Shown here: positions 10,371-23,251 of the stretch, in pieces | Layout of the letters: every line of letters begins with the position of its first letter | Numbering within the stretch: position 1 is the first letter of the stretch | From: Camellia lanceoleosa | Taxonomy: Eukaryota > Streptophyta > Magnoliopsida > Ericales > Theaceae | Assembly (NCBI GenBank): GCA_025200525.1 | Contig: CM045761.1 | Location: forward strand, 63,644,009 to 63,708,008 | Reading direction: 5' to 3' | DNA length: 64,000 nucleotides | Made by a program: the position numbers and the translations under genes | Notes under the pieces: model-generated | The model's input: the letters and a program-made list of their open reading frames with translations, nothing else | Told to the model about the DNA's origin: nothing | Databases searched by the model: none

Positions 10371-11114
10371 GAAGAAACTAAATCCAAATTGTGTCCATAG
10401 TTGGTCTCTACACCAATTTCAGTTCCTACAATTAAGAATGAAAAATAGATTATAAAAAATTGGGTAGAATGAAACAATTCTCAGCAGTTTTATATTGATT
10501 ACAAAGGCAAACCTCTTATTCAATCATCTGATCTAGTTGAAGTTCAACATAGGGTCGCCAATGAGGGAGGTTTGGTATGGGTTTGCCTTAACCATACCCA
10601 GCCACTAAAAGGAAAACCCTCCCTCATCCCTACACAAAACCCATGATAGTTGGGACCAAATACCCCATCACCGTAAATGAAACAAGCTAGGGCACAGGGA
10701 GGGGGTTTACCTCATTTAAATCTCAGGAAACTAGCAGAAATTTTACAAGATTATATGGTGGTATTCAAGATGGGAATAAACAAACTGCAATATTTTAGAT
10801 ACACATTATTGCAATATCAATCAACATGGGAATAATCGAACTCTCCAACACGAACTTTTGTCCCACAGGTGGACACAAGCAAAACCAAGTCCAAAAAACC
10901 AATTACCAGGCTCGACTCAAGCATAGTTTGTCACTTCATCCTACCAGAAATTTATTTATTTTAAAAAAAATGCAAATAAACTCATGCTATTAAAAGTTAC
11001 AACAACTTAGCCAATTTATACTAGCCAAACTTAGTTCTAATTTGCAAAATTACCAATCACAAAGCCTTACATCAAGCTACAATTATCGAGCTAAGCATTT
11101 TCATATTGTAAATC
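10371..11114. other. No gene seen
   Basis: Non-coding. 10545-10710 is GC-richer (GGGTCGCCAATGAGGGAGG and following), perhaps an old transposon scrap, not identified. Confidence 0.4.
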
Positions 11115-11124
11115 TATCTTTAAA

Positions 11125-11304
11125 CCCCAAAGAGTTGGCCGAATGGTAAAGACTTGAGGATAAGATCCAAAGTCTTGAGTACAAGTCACCCAAGGGGCCA
11201 CTGGAGGTTTACCTGGTCGTTAACTTCAGGGTCCTGGGATTAGTCGAAGTGTGTGTAAGCTGGCTTGGACCGCCAGTTATCAAAAAAAAAAAATTTGTTA
11301 AACA
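11125..11304 (+). mobile_element. tRNA-derived SINE
   Basis: Contains TGGCCGAATGG at 11136-11146, an exact match to the pol III A-box consensus. A weak B-box-like GAGTACAAGTC follows about 35 bp later. The body ends GTGTGTAAGCTGGCTTGG, then ACCGCCAGTTATC and an A tract (about 11282-11293). The 3' body resembles the plant Au-like SINE type. Near-identical flanks TATCTTTAAA (11115-11124) and TATCTTTGAAA (11305-11315) look like a target duplication. Plus-strand orientation. Confidence 0.75.
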
Positions 11305-11671
11305 TATCTTTGAAATCAAGCTTGCCATTGATAGGGTACTGGGTGAGAAGTAGGACTATAGAATAATTCATACTTCTTGAATTTGGCTCAAGCTTAGCTT
11401 ACTTCGTCTCACGGTGAACTTGATCCTACCAAAAAGGGCTATCAACTACAAATAAACTACAATATAAACCACAGGCTTTTCAACTTTCCAAAATGACACC
11501 ACCCCAAACACATCCCACAATTTGTATCTCAATAAAAATAAATAAATAGACATCACTTTTAAATTTTAACTTACACTCCCTCTGTGGTACATTGTGCGTA
11601 CTAGTTTCAATTAAGTAAAAAGAAAAAATAGGGTGCTTCAATGTATACAGTTAACAAGTCATTGCATTCAG

Positions 11672-12385
11672 TAGGAGTGTGAAAGAAAACTAGTAAACCA
11701 ATTCGAACATGTCCAAACTGTATGGTGTGGTCCATTTTTTTGGGAATAGTTTGGTTTTGGTTCTCAAAAGTTAAGAATTGTTTATTACGGTTCGGATCAC
11801 GGATTAAGGCTCAAAAGAACCAAATAAAACCAAACTGAACCATTCAATATATTTTATTAATTTTAATGTGTATGGTGTTCAACAAGGTACTTAATTTTCT
11901 TCGCATTGACTTCTTTAAATTTCAATCTCATCTCGACTTTAATGAGGTCTTCATTCATCCTATTCAAAAAGTACTTTCTTTTTATACAAAAACGTGTTTT
12001 TTTTCCACTGTTTATATGATTTCTACACTTCTTTTATTATTGAAAATTGCATTTGATAATTACTATATGAAGAATTTGCTTTTCTTTACATATTTTTTTT
12101 AAAAAAATATTATGGAGATATTCTAAAAGTTGGAAGTATGCTGATGAGTTTTTTGAAATATTTGTATAGGTAGAACCAATTTTAAAGAACTAGATAGTCT
12201 AGATATACTGATGAATTTTCTAGCCTAAACCGTGCAACCGCTAATTGCAGTTTGGTTCTGGTTCTATTCCAAAGGTTTTATAATTCGGGTTGGTTCGTTC
12301 CTAAATTTATGGACCCATAGAATCTGGTTTGATTATTGAATATACCTTAGAACCAAACCAAATAGGTCCATGAACAGCCAATGGT
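11672..12385. mobile_element. Foldback element with GGTTTGGTTC-type ends
   Basis: About 0.7 kb. Left edge GTAGGAGTGTGAAAGAAAAC; right edge GGTCCATGAACAGCC. GGTTTGGTTTTGGTTC, TTCGGAT and related motifs near the left recur, in part inverted, near the right (GGTTCTGGTTC, CCAAACCAAATAGG). The 78-residue ORF inside is AT-rich and not convincing. Non-autonomous and diverged. Confidence 0.45.
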
Positions 12386-15029
12386 TCAAACAATATGCAT
12401 GTAATGTAACAATGGATGCACATTGTTATGTTGTTCAACAAAACCACAGTCTAATAAGTGCCTAAAAACGGACAGAAAAATCATCCAGACCAACACATAA
12501 GGATAAACGCTGAGAATTGCACCAACAATCAAGATATCAAAGTATGACGTAATATAGAGCTCCAAGAAGAAAAAAAATCATGGATTACAAGTCAAGAGAA
12601 GGAACGTCAGTTTGACTCCATGCCATGGAGATGGACATAGAAAACTAGCTCTTTACTTAAAAGACAGACGGAGAAGTTCACAGAAGAGGAGTTAAAAAAA
12701 TGGAAGACGAAGAAGCAGAAAGAAAGCCCTCCTATCAGAATTAGAATTCACAAAAGAAAAAGATAGAAGGAGAAGTTCACAGAAGGAAAAGACAAACGGA
12801 CAACAAGCATACATACTGACTAAGTAACAATGACGCAATAATAAGAAAGAATTAATTGAAATTCTTTGTTTTAAAACCTAGAACACTTTTACAGGCATGT
12901 ATGCTTATTATTCCAATATTTATAAATAAAAATAAAAATAAAAACTTATGGAATCATTAGGTTTAATGGAGCTCACCCACATAACATTGAAATATATTTA
13001 TTTCAATAAAATAGCAATAAATAATTTACGCTGCACATTATTTTAACCTTAAACATCTTTAGAAGATATATCATGATTTTTGTCAAGGAAAAAAATGAGA
13101 GAAAAAAAAAAAAAAGATTACGAATATGTTGGGTCTAATTAAATCTGATTAAATTCTATTAAAAACTCTCTAAACACCAAAATAAAACAAATCATGTATA
13201 TATATTGGTTATTAGAAGTTGTATATCATGTCATTTTCACTAAAAAGAGGGAGAAAAAAATTATCAAAATATATCGGATACGATAGTTTCAAGAATTGAA
13301 TGAATCCTAAAAAGTGAATCAATTATAAATCATCTGATTCACCATAGATCCACTTTGAAAATAGATTCACCCATAGATTCGTATCGAAATTACATAAATT
13401 GCGAATCAAATAGTGAATCGAAAAGATTATAATAACAGAGAGTATAAGTGATTGGATGGAAAAAAAGAAACTCTCAATCACAATAGAACAAAAGAGGCAT
13501 AAACCTACAACTTTAAATTTTCAAATGATTAGATATAGAAATCCATAAAGTCCGATTGCATATAGAAGTCAACCAAAAGTGAAAGTAACTGCATAAAATG
13601 ATAATTATAACCCTAAACATATAACAGACACCATAAATAAAGAACAATATAAGGTTACTGTTGTTTAAACAAAAAAAAAGAAGGCATACTTCAGCGTACA
13701 CCAACTATTCAGCTCTATAATATGATTTTCCTATCCAAATTTTCGTTTTCACAAACACTATTAAGTTCTTAGGCTTGAGCATTCTATAAATCAATCAAAT
13801 TGTCCAAAATCAATGACTATATTTGAAAACAATTATCAAAAATTAACAAATTAAAGAGAAATCTTCAAAGTGGACCCGAAACCACACATCTCTACAGCAT
13901 TTGCCAACATTACTTCGTTCCACCTACAAAAATTTGTTACTCACATCCAAACCCTATATTCCAAAATTCTCTTTCTATGCTCAAATCCAGTCATCCCCAA
14001 TCAAATATTCTTAACGTAACCTAGTTTCCATATTCATAACCACGAAGAAAATCTTCCATGAATAAACAAGAATGTTAAGCTATAAACCCTAGAAAGTAGA
14101 ATCAAAATTTTCTAAAAAAATATACCCTAGAAAAAGCACAGATTTGAATAATCTTCATGGTGATACATACAGAGAAAGAGCTAACTTGCAACAAAAGTAC
14201 GCGATTCAAGTTTTTCAAATATCCTAAATTCCGAGAGTGTGAAGAACGAAGACTGATACGACAAACCTAGATGAAGGCTTTATCTAGGGGTGCTTGCAAG
14301 TTAAGTTGGTCGGGTGACAACCCATCCACCGTTTGTCCGAACTTAAGCGAATTGGAAAAAAATCAATCTACATCAATCCGCTTAGTTAGCACATATGGAT
14401 GCAAATCGGTTTGACAATTTAGGCTTTACTGTTTTGGGCTCTTTTTGACTTATTTTTCAAGTAGGTCTTTACTGTTTTGGGCCTTATTTGGGTCCAAAAT
14501 TTATGATTCCTCATTTTTTAATTAAAAAAATAAAGACCCAACTTTTTTTTTTGTTGTTGAGGGAAACCATAACACAAATATATTAATGTCATTTTTTTTA
14601 TTTTCTTAAATTCTATTTGCTATATTTTAATCGATATTTTGAAATGTAAATGCATTTTTTTACTAAAAGGGAAATGCGCACATCCACCATTAAACATCAT
14701 AGATACAGGTTCAGGTGAGAGAAAAAGCATCCCCATAATACGCCACAATACAATTACAGACACAACACCTTTATTTACACAACGAACAGTCAAAATAGAG
14801 TGGAATAAGTAGAGGCATAAAAAAAAAAGAAGAGTTCTTCTATCCAAATTGATCCAAAACAGTCTAAAACAAACAGTTCTTTTATCCAGAAGAAAGATTC
14901 AACCAATAAATTGAGGCACCTAGATTTAAATACATAAGTAGAAAGAGTGGAATAATCCAAAATAGCCCTAAAAGACAGAGTAGGAGATTTTTGTTCTTCC
15001 TTCATCAGGGGTTTTCATCCAAAGCTATG
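12386..15029. other. AT-rich DNA with possible minus-strand leader at its right
   Basis: No coding region is supported. At 14100-14285, read on the minus strand, there is a pyrimidine-rich leader-like stretch (CTTCGTTCTTCACACTCTCG), a possible 5' UTR. It is cut off at 14286 by transposon-like DNA beginning AGGGGTGCTTGCAAG. Small ORFs at 13513-13704 and 14620-15005 have no recognisable domain. Confidence 0.35.
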
Positions 15030-15560
15030 AAGCATGGGTACTTCGACAAACAGGACGTACCCGTACTGGGTACTTACCGGCACATAGTATTTTGTATAGT
15101 ACTTCTACATACATAACAGACAGATACACGAAACAAGTACCTAAATTGTTTTTTCTTAATTTTTGGTATATCCAAACTTATCTAATATATATCCAAGCCG
15201 TACCGTACTTCAATGGAAACAATATTTTTTTCTACTACAGAGATAAAATTTCTTTCAATAGGCTTCTTTTTTATTTTTAGTTTTTTGCTAAGGATAATTT
15301 TAAAATTAAACTATGGTTTGTAAGTTATTTAATATAATGACATTTAATTTTGGTTTATACCGTTACTTTTGACATTAAATGTTAATTGTAGGTTGGATCT
15401 TAACAAATTAAACCATTTAATCAATTTTTGTATTACTCCAAATTAAAAATAAATATTTTTTTACAAATGTATCAAGTCGTACTCGGACCTTAATTTTTTT
15501 AGATTTTATTGCATCAAAGTACCCGTATCATATACGATTAAGATACTTTCCGTGCACTGC
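15030..15560. mobile_element. Possible MITE with GGGTACTT ends
   Basis: Left: GAAGCATGGGTACTTCG, then a second GGGTACTT. Right: CAAAGTACCCGTATCAT and AGATACTTTCC, which are the inverted partners. The interior is AT-rich. The left start resembles family M3 (GAAGCATGGACA). No clean target duplication was read. Confidence 0.35.
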
Positions 15561-16865
15561 GTGCACGTGATTCATAGATCCAGCGTCATCCGCTCAACAT
15601 GTATCGTCCGGCATCACCCATGCGTCCTCTATCTCTCAAATATTTAAATAGAAAAATATTTGCCCTAATTATTGTAAGTGTTATGCCCTAATTGTTTTTA
15701 GGTTATGGGTTAATTTAATACAACTCTTTGTTTCAATGTTTCTATAGAAACTTTATATTTTAGGTTTCGATTCAGTTTTAATGAAGAATTAAGTGGGTTG
15801 AATTTATGTGGATTGTGAATTTATGTGGGTTAAAAGTTTTATGTTCCAATTTTCGTTTTAACCATACTTTTATCCATGAAGAGAGTGAACACATTTTTAT
15901 CTAAGAAGAAAGTGAACACATTTTTATTTTTAATAAAATAATATTAGGGGCACTAAGAATCTTGCTAACATATATTAACAAGTCTTCAATATTTTAGTCA
16001 GAGTTTTATGTAATCAAAAGTGATTGACCCACAAAATATGCAATGGTTTTTCTAGAAATTTTTTATTGAACTATAAATTTTTAATTTGATGTGATTGTTA
16101 TAATATTTATAGATAAGCTCCTACCATTAATATATATATTATTACTTTAACCAAGTAAAAGAAAAATAGATATATAACGAAGACCAATCACTTAAGCTAC
16201 TACATCCAATTTGAAATTAAGCATTACAAAAAACACCTTAGCCCACACAAAATAGGATCTAGCTTCCAAAGATACTTTAAAACAGCATCACCACAATATT
16301 CAAGTGTAGCCAACCTTCATTGTCATACTTATGAGAATCTCTTGAGAACCTAACAAAAAAGTAACTTACAATTGTATTTGAATTATTTGATATTTTTTCT
16401 TTTTTGTTTGATGATAAAGTTAATCTCATTTGTTTGCTTTATTCAGTTTTGAAGTAGTTTTTGTTGAATAATATTTTTAAATATGTTTTTGTTGAATAAT
16501 ATTTTTAAATATGATATATATATTAATTATGCTTACATGTTTGATGTTGCAGAAGCCCAATATAGAAATACTAAAAAATGCATAATATCAAGGTCTAAAA
16601 CCCCCTGTTGATATGATTTGCTAATTTTTTAGTTTTTGAACTTCATAATGCATTTGATCTACTGATGTCTAGAATTTGGGTAGAGGCCCTCACTACTTGC
16701 AATAAATCCTAGCCTGTTGTGTTTTGTACATGTTGTAGTCAGGTCATATGCATGGAGTGATTGATTATGGCATAAAATTCTTTTTTTTTTCTTTTTTTTG
16801 GGAGGGGGGGGTGGTGTGTGTGAATCTAGAAGGGATCCCAACACCAATACATGGCTCCCAAAGTT
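15561..16865. other. AT-rich DNA, no gene seen
   Basis: No ORF of note. A T-then-G homopolymer stretch at 16781-16820 and a duplicated GTTTTTGTTGAATAATATT at about 16456-16505 are the only features. Confidence 0.5.
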
Positions 16866-16869
16866 TAAA

Positions 16870-16990
16870 ATACAATTATGGTCCAGTGGTAAACGCCTCT
16901 AGCGTGCTGGAGTAATCCTCTACATTATATTTTGTGTTGCTCCACCGGCAAGTATGCATCTCTTTTATGAAATTGGCGAGTTTCTTTATC
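16870..16990 (+). mobile_element. Possible SINE head
   Basis: TGGTCCAGTGG at 16879-16889 matches the pol III A-box pattern, and GCTGGAGTAATCC 25-30 bp later is a weak B-box. The sequence is not a foldable tRNA and no A tail or target duplication was found. Confidence 0.25.
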
Positions 16991-17354
16991 TCTACTACTT
17001 TAAAAGTGCGGAAGACCTTCAAATGTTTCTATTTTTTATTATTCCACAAATGTCCCTAATAAAAATATAAAATTACATTACACAACTACTTAATTTATTT
17101 TGAAACCCAACGGCTCATGCTTCAAGAATTATATGGACGAGTTGTGTCCAAATTCAAATACCCAAAGACACAACTCTTTGGTAAAGATTGTGTCTGATGG
17201 ATTCTTAGAGACATTGTATAGTTGCGACTATTCAAACACATCACTTCAGTGCTTATAAATGTGGGTTACAGAACCGGTTTCACACAACGAAAACAAATCC
17301 TTCTGGATCTCTAACTCTTTTGAAGAAAATTCTTCTCCTACGTGATACATGAGA

Positions 17355-17523
17355 GGATATTCACCAATTTTGTAACCAACTCAATTTTTAGTCACTGTTG
17401 CTCATATAGTTACTTCTTTTGGCTTCATAATGTTCAATTCACCAATTTCGTAATCAACTCGATTGTTAGTCACTGTTGCTCACATAGTAAGTTACTTCTA
17501 TTGGCTTCATAATGTTCAATTCA
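17355..17523 (+). repeat. Tandem duplication, unit about 82 bp
   Basis: Two adjacent copies each running from CACCAATTT(T/C)GTAA to CATAATGTTCAATT, sharing AGTCACTGTTGCTCA, with one copy carrying a small insertion (AAGT). Confidence 0.85.
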
Positions 17524-17784
17524 CGCATGTGTAAAGACAGACACAAGTTCTTTTTTCCTATTCTTTTCTCCTTGGGATTTTTTTTTTTTTTTTTTTTTTG
17601 TCTCACTATTACACAGGTTTCTCATTGAAAAAACCATGTTACTTAATGGCCTTTCCTCTTTATTTTTCCCTTTGTCTTATGGGAATGCTACTTCATTATG
17701 CAAATTTAAACAATCAATATTAGAATTTTTGATTATTTGATTTAAACTCTAAAAAAAAATAATAATAATTAATTAATTAATTAC

Positions 17785-17981
17785 TAAGAATATACATGTC
17801 AGTATAATTGGGCCCACAAAAAATATTCCCATTCGCCATTTTCCTTATTTATTTTATAGGATTCATTGTATTAACATTTACATTAAGAATATATATGTCA
17901 GTATAATTGGGCCCACAAAAAATATTCCCATTCGCTATTTTCCTTATTTATTTTATAGGATTCATTGCACTAACATTTACT
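17785..17981 (+). repeat. Tandem duplication, unit 99 bp
   Basis: Two head-to-tail copies beginning TAAGAATATACATGTCAG and TAAGAATATATATGTCAG, nearly identical, so fairly recent. Preceded by an AAT/AATT microsatellite. Confidence 0.9.
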
Positions 17982-19278
17982 TTCTTAATTTAATTTTTTG
18001 TATGTAAACTTAATCATATACTCAACACATACTTTAAAATTATTGAGTGGAGCCCTAGGCAAGAACCTCACTTGCCTATGAGTTAAGCTGCTACTGAGAA
18101 TTTGGTAAGTTAATGTGAAAAAAAAAAAGATAATTTTAATTGTTTTTTAGTTTGTTCAGGATTGATTGGCAACCAAACAAAGTATTTTATGTTTTAATAG
18201 ATATGGTGTTTTGGTCAATAAATTTCAATTACAAAAAACCAAAAATTATTAGTGTATTTGTTAGATTTTGTTTCATTCTATGATTAAATCAGTTTTTTTA
18301 TCAATAGATTTGTGTAGATGTAATTATCATTATTATGTTATATATCCTAGCCTAGGCATACTTCATTCATGTGCATAATTTGAAACTTGTACGATTTAAA
18401 TAAGTCATTTGAAGTAACTTAGCAATGTCAATATCAGGATCTATTTCTACAATTTTTAGAAACATATATTTCACGGAAGTGATGGGATTGATCGACGAAG
18501 TGGTAGTCTTTAAACAATATGGAGGGATGTTTGAGATTGTTTGTCATGAGAGTTATCCGCAATATTATGAATCCACCATCGGTGACTCAAGTGGTGTATA
18601 TATTCTATGAACAATTCTAGTATTTCCAGGATTCAAATATAGGTAATAATTCACAATTAGTTGTGATGAATAATACTAAATGTATGAGCAGTGGAGTTTG
18701 CACTGATCTTGCAATTTGGTCACAATTAGATTATCTTACCGTAACTAATTTACACCCATTTTGGGCTTAAAATCCTACCTCTAAAATTAAATATGATAGA
18801 TTTTTGTAAAGATTAAAAGTTGAGATTGCTAATGACTTGTTTGTTTTTAATGATTTTTATTTTTTTTTTATTTTTTTTTTTTTATGAAGGCAACAATATG
18901 AAAATCAATTAATATGCCACATGCAACGCATGTGCTTCCTCATTAGTGTTTTTAAATATAAGAACATAAAGTGGAATTGCAAAATTCAATCTATGTATCA
19001 AACTGAACAATTTATTTTAATAGTTTATCCATGTTCTTCAAATTTAAATCTCATTTTGGTTGTTTGTAAAGCTAAGAAAAATCAAATAAGTTGAAATATT
19101 AAGCTTTATGTGATCTGTCTTAGCTTATATTTTGTTTTAGCAATGAATTATCCAAAACTTAACTACGTCTAATCATAGAATGTCCATTATAGATATTTTT
19201 CTATGTATTTGTTAATGTCTTCATAAAATATTATTGATATTGTACTGTGAAATCCAAAAAAATGCAAACAAATAAAAT
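17982..19278. other. No gene seen
   Basis: AT-rich. The 61-residue ORF at 18425-18610 has ordinary amino-acid composition but no domain I recognise and no supporting context. Confidence 0.4.
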
Positions 19279-19465
19279 AGCACACCTACCAGTGCTCTAT
19301 TATCAATTAAAAGCAATAAAATAAATTGGTACACCTGCCAATGCCTTGCTATCATTTAAAAGCAAGCAAACAAATAAATTGGCACATTGCCCAGCGCCTT
19401 ACTATCAATTAAAAGGAAACAAACAAATTGGCACACCCACCAGTGCCCTACTATCAATTAAGAGA
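19279..19465 (+). repeat. Minisatellite, about 50 bp unit, four copies
   Basis: Each unit reads roughly GCACACCYRCCAGTGCC, then CTACTATCAATTAAAAG, then CAAACAAATAAATTG. Four diverged units, the last truncated. Confidence 0.8.
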
Positions 19466-19474
19466 ACTGCTGTC

Positions 19475-19695
19475 AATGAAATACTTTGATTTGATGGAAT
19501 GATCATTTAAGGTAGTCTTTTATTCCATCGAAGTATTTCATTCCCATGTTTGATTAGACAACATATAATGACAAATACCTTACAAATGGAATACTCTTTC
19601 TCCATTTTAAGGGCATGGTTATTCCATGAGAAAGTCTAAGGAATCACCATTCCATTCCATTTCATCTTATTTCAATGATCCAAATAAAACATAAG
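19475..19695. mobile_element. MITE family M2, copy 2
   Basis: Shares with 9731-9942 the blocks GGAATGATCATT, ACAAATG(A)A, CATTTTAAGGG(A/C)AT, GTTATTCCATRRGAAA and ATTCCATTYCAT in the same order. Ends are eroded. Confidence 0.5.
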
Positions 19696-22100
19696 TACTC
19701 TTTCTTTCAATAGAACAATTGGCCAAACTATCTTATTGCCTCATTGGTATATTTCGATCATAATGAAACGATGAATACCTAAATCGTTTCAGTTTGGAAT
19801 GGCGCAATCAAGCATCTCAACCAAAGCTTAGCTTAATAATAATTTTTTTTTTTTTTAAAAGATCAAGACAACACGGACAGAGAAGATAACTTGAATATTA
19901 TGTGAATAAAGATTTGCCAGAGAATTTTAACTATAAAGACAGAAAAATAGTTTAAAAAGGGAGGGAAATTCAACATAACATTTTATAAGGACAATCATTT
20001 CACCCGATTTTTTTTTAAAGGTACAATTTACAATAATTTGTGTTTGGATCTTGAATTTATAAACGAAATATGTGAAGAAAAAATTGAATGAAATATAATT
20101 TGAATTTTTCACCATGCTATCACACCATGAATATAGAAACAAATGCATCCAAATATTCCACCCAAGCATCAAAAGAGAAATGCTGACAGAACAAATATAG
20201 ATGAAGAAGTTCAGAATTATCATGTCATTGGATTCTTTTCTCTCTCCAAACAGAAAATTTGCAAACCCAATATATCTCGCCATTTGTGATTGTCATAGTT
20301 TCTACGCTTGCTCTCTTCTTCCCACCTTGTAAGTTATCTAACGACCAAGATAAAGAGCTCCTAGAAGAAAACTATGGGCCAACAATTGATTAGCACCACC
20401 ACTCTACCATAACCGCCGCAACTCCACCACCATCACCTAATGTTATTTGTACTTTTATTAATCATGTTCATTTATTCAACTTGAACCTAATTCAACTCAA
20501 TTCGTTTAAACCCATTTACTAAAAAGAAGAGCCGTAATTGGATAGGAGTGTCATTAAATATAGACATTTTCATGAAGAAAAAAAAATATTTTGGCAATAA
20601 TGCCACAAATAAAAATGATGGTGCCACACATATTTATACAAAACGACATCTTTACAAGAAATTATTTGGTGGTTTTAAAACATTACTCCACACCTACACT
20701 TGTCATACGATCCCAAAAGAGACACAAAAGTGGTGTGCTCTACTACTTTAGCCAATAATTCAAGTTTTGGCATTGAATTGATTTGCCCCTAAAGAAAAAT
20801 ATAATTTTTTAATATTTATCCTTCAAATAAAAATATTTGGATTACCAAAAAACTTCTCTACTTTCACTGGTATTCATGTCACCCATCAATTGATCAGTAT
20901 GATTCACAGTCTCTGTTTTACATTCTGATCTTCTCTCTCTACTCTATCTTTCTCTATAGACCATCACATACCTATATGTTTTTCTTCTTTCTCTACTCTT
21001 TTTTCTTTCCACACTCTTTACAAGCCATCACTCACCTCTCTATTTTTCTTCTCCTCTTTTCTCTTCCACATCTCTTGAAGAACCTATTACTCACCATGAG
21101 GGATCTTCACATCATCAAAAGTCATAACATATTCGCAGAATTTCCTCAACCACCCAAGTCAATTTTCCATGTAAAGCCTTGCAATGGACACACTACCAAG
21201 CAATAGTCACAAAACTTCAACACACTACGTTCTATAAAACAAATTGCAAAAGCTAAGCACTTCCACACATCACTGGAACAACTACACATCAATGGAACTA
21301 CTGTAGCTAGTTCTAATGATGATATTCAACAAAATACACACACTAAACCAAAAAGAAGGAAAATGATAATGATGATGTGAGAAAAGAAGAGACACATATG
21401 AGAGAGGAGAAACAAAATCTATGAGAAAATTGGGAACAAATGAAGAGTTGTGTCAGTTGGATTACCGAAGTGTATTTTTGTACTTTGAGATTGTAGTTAT
21501 GTACATGCATTTCGAAAAATCCGAACTGCATTCCAGTAGACGTGTCTCTTGGATTGCTATTTACAAGTATATATAATGTTAAGTACGGGTTATTTTGTAG
21601 AATACAAAAAAATTGTAGAAAACACCATCAAGCCCTTCACTCTTTTATAGTAGTAGAGTTTTATAGTAGTAGAGATAGACATGGATATATATATCATTTG
21701 ATTGAAAAAAAGTTATCTTTACTATTAATAAGTTATTAAACTTAACTCTTAGACCAACCCTTTTATCCAACCCAACCCCAATTGTTGGCCTACTTGAAGC
21801 ATTTCATCAAGAAGTTCAATCACATCGAGCAATTCATTTGAAATCAATAAAAATTCAAACCCCATTTGAAATCAAGAACATTAAGCCCTCTGTTTGAGGG
21901 TTTTTTAAAGGTGAAAAAGTTTGAACCAATTGAATTTTGCAATGTTTTCACAGCAAAATAAATAAATGAATAAAAAAGCTTGCTGGTATGTATGTGCATA
22001 GAAAATACTAAAAAGAGAATACCACATAAACAACAACTCAGGGGAAATTTATATGATGGTCTCCAAAATCGCAATTTCACACTAATAAAAATCAGGGTTT
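19696..22100. other. No convincing gene
   Basis: AT-rich with CT-rich patches (20930-21070). The 118-residue minus-strand ORF at 19927-20283 starts MARYIGFANFLFGE and then becomes Phe/Ile-rich; I do not recognise it and do not call it. Confidence 0.4.
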
Positions 22101-22120
22101 TAGGGATTTCAAGTCATACC

Positions 22121-22440
22121 TCTTCAATGAGAACTCTTTCGAACCAATAAGCTACTACAGAAGACAGAGCTCTCAAAGAACCCTTCAAAATCAAGAGACG
22201 AAAGTGAGAGATGATAAACAGCAAAAGAACGGACAGAGAAATCAGAGAGAGAGAGACCATAGATTCGGAGCAAATAGGAGAAAAATTTAGGGTTTAAGAG
22301 CCATACCTGGTCTCTTCAATCCTTGCGACTTCGATCTCCACGAATGGAAGCAGGGAAGAGACGACCCGAGAAGAGAGGGGTTTTTCGTGAGGGAGTGAAG
22401 CAAACAAACGAGAGATAAAGACGGCGGGGAGTTTATATAT
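22121..22440 (-). promoter_or_regulatory. Possible promoter and non-coding leader exons, minus strand
   Basis: Read on the minus strand: a TATATAAAC box at 22432-22440; then a leader rich in CTTCTC; a donor-like AGACCAG|GTATGGCTC at 22307/22308; further on an acceptor-like TCTTCTGTAG; and a second donor-like GAAGAG|GTATGACTTG at 22120/22121. Both donors follow an ATTGAAGAG motif. This looks like the 5' end of a plant gene, but no matching coding exon could be found downstream. Confidence 0.35.
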
Positions 22441-22584
22441 TGGGAAACAATATAATGCACACTTTTGCTGTCTAATAAATATAATTCAGCATTTAAAACT
22501 AAATTAATTAAATGGTAATATATTTGATAACTAATTAAATTTTAAATGTTTCTTATAATATAAGTTAAAATTTAAAAAAATTTA

Positions 22585-22853
22585 AGGCCAAGTTTGGGGA
22601 CTTTGAAATAATCTAAAAAGTCAAAAAGTTACTCAAAAAGTTAAAAAGTTAACACTATTCACCAAAAGTCAACAATTACGGCTGCACAACTCCCAATTCA
22701 AATTTTCCTCTAAAAACTAATTTTCACAATTTTTTATTACACATTTTTTCATAAAAAGTCAAAAAGTTAACCCAAACATCTATATTTTCAACCTCAATTT
22801 TTTAGTCAAAAAAGACAAAAAGTACACTTATTTAGTCTTCCCAAACAAGGCCT
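22585..22853. mobile_element. MITE family M4 (AGGCC-TTTGGG ends), copy 1
   Basis: Inverted ends AGGCCAAGTTTGGGGA and the complement of TCTTCCCAAACAAGGCCT. The interior is dominated by AAAAAGTCAAAAAGTT motifs. Related copies are at 58131-58354 and probably 56648-56823. A common non-autonomous hAT-like type in plants. Target duplication not clear. Confidence 0.7.
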
Positions 22854-22920
22854 AAATCATATAAAATTTATTTAATTTTAACTTAATTTATAAATACTAC
22901 GTAAATATTAATATACATTG

Positions 22921-23251
22921 TTATAAACTCATTATTATCACCACTACCATTATCACCATCATTATCATTTCACTGCAATTATTACTATCATTATCATTAT
23001 CGCTACCATCATCACTACCATTATGCCACCACCAATATTACCACTATCATCACCATTACTACCACTACCACCACCACTACGTCGCTGTAGTTACTATTAC
23101 CATCATCTCCATCACCATTGTTATTATTGTCATAAATATCACCATCATTTACTACCACTACTATCTTTACCATCACTATTATCTTTACCACTACTACCAC
23201 CACCAACCTGCCACTACCACTATTATTACCACCATCACTATTATAATACAA
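22921..23251 (+). repeat. Trinucleotide microsatellite (CAT/CCA/TTA)
   Basis: About 330 bp of interrupted CAC/CAT/ATT triplets. The ORFs on both strands here (His/Pro/Leu or Val/Asp/Asn runs) are artefacts of it. Confidence 0.95.

Noticed and set aside
16870..16960. A tRNA gene
   Set aside because: A-box-like sequence only; the segment does not fold into a cloverleaf and has no acceptor stem.
18425..18610. 61-residue plus-strand ORF starting MSISGSIS
   Set aside because: No domain, no splice or promoter context, chance-length ORF in AT-rich DNA.
19927..20283. 118-residue minus-strand ORF
   Set aside because: Phe/Ile/Ser-rich composition expected from AT-rich DNA; first 15 residues look normal but nothing supports it.
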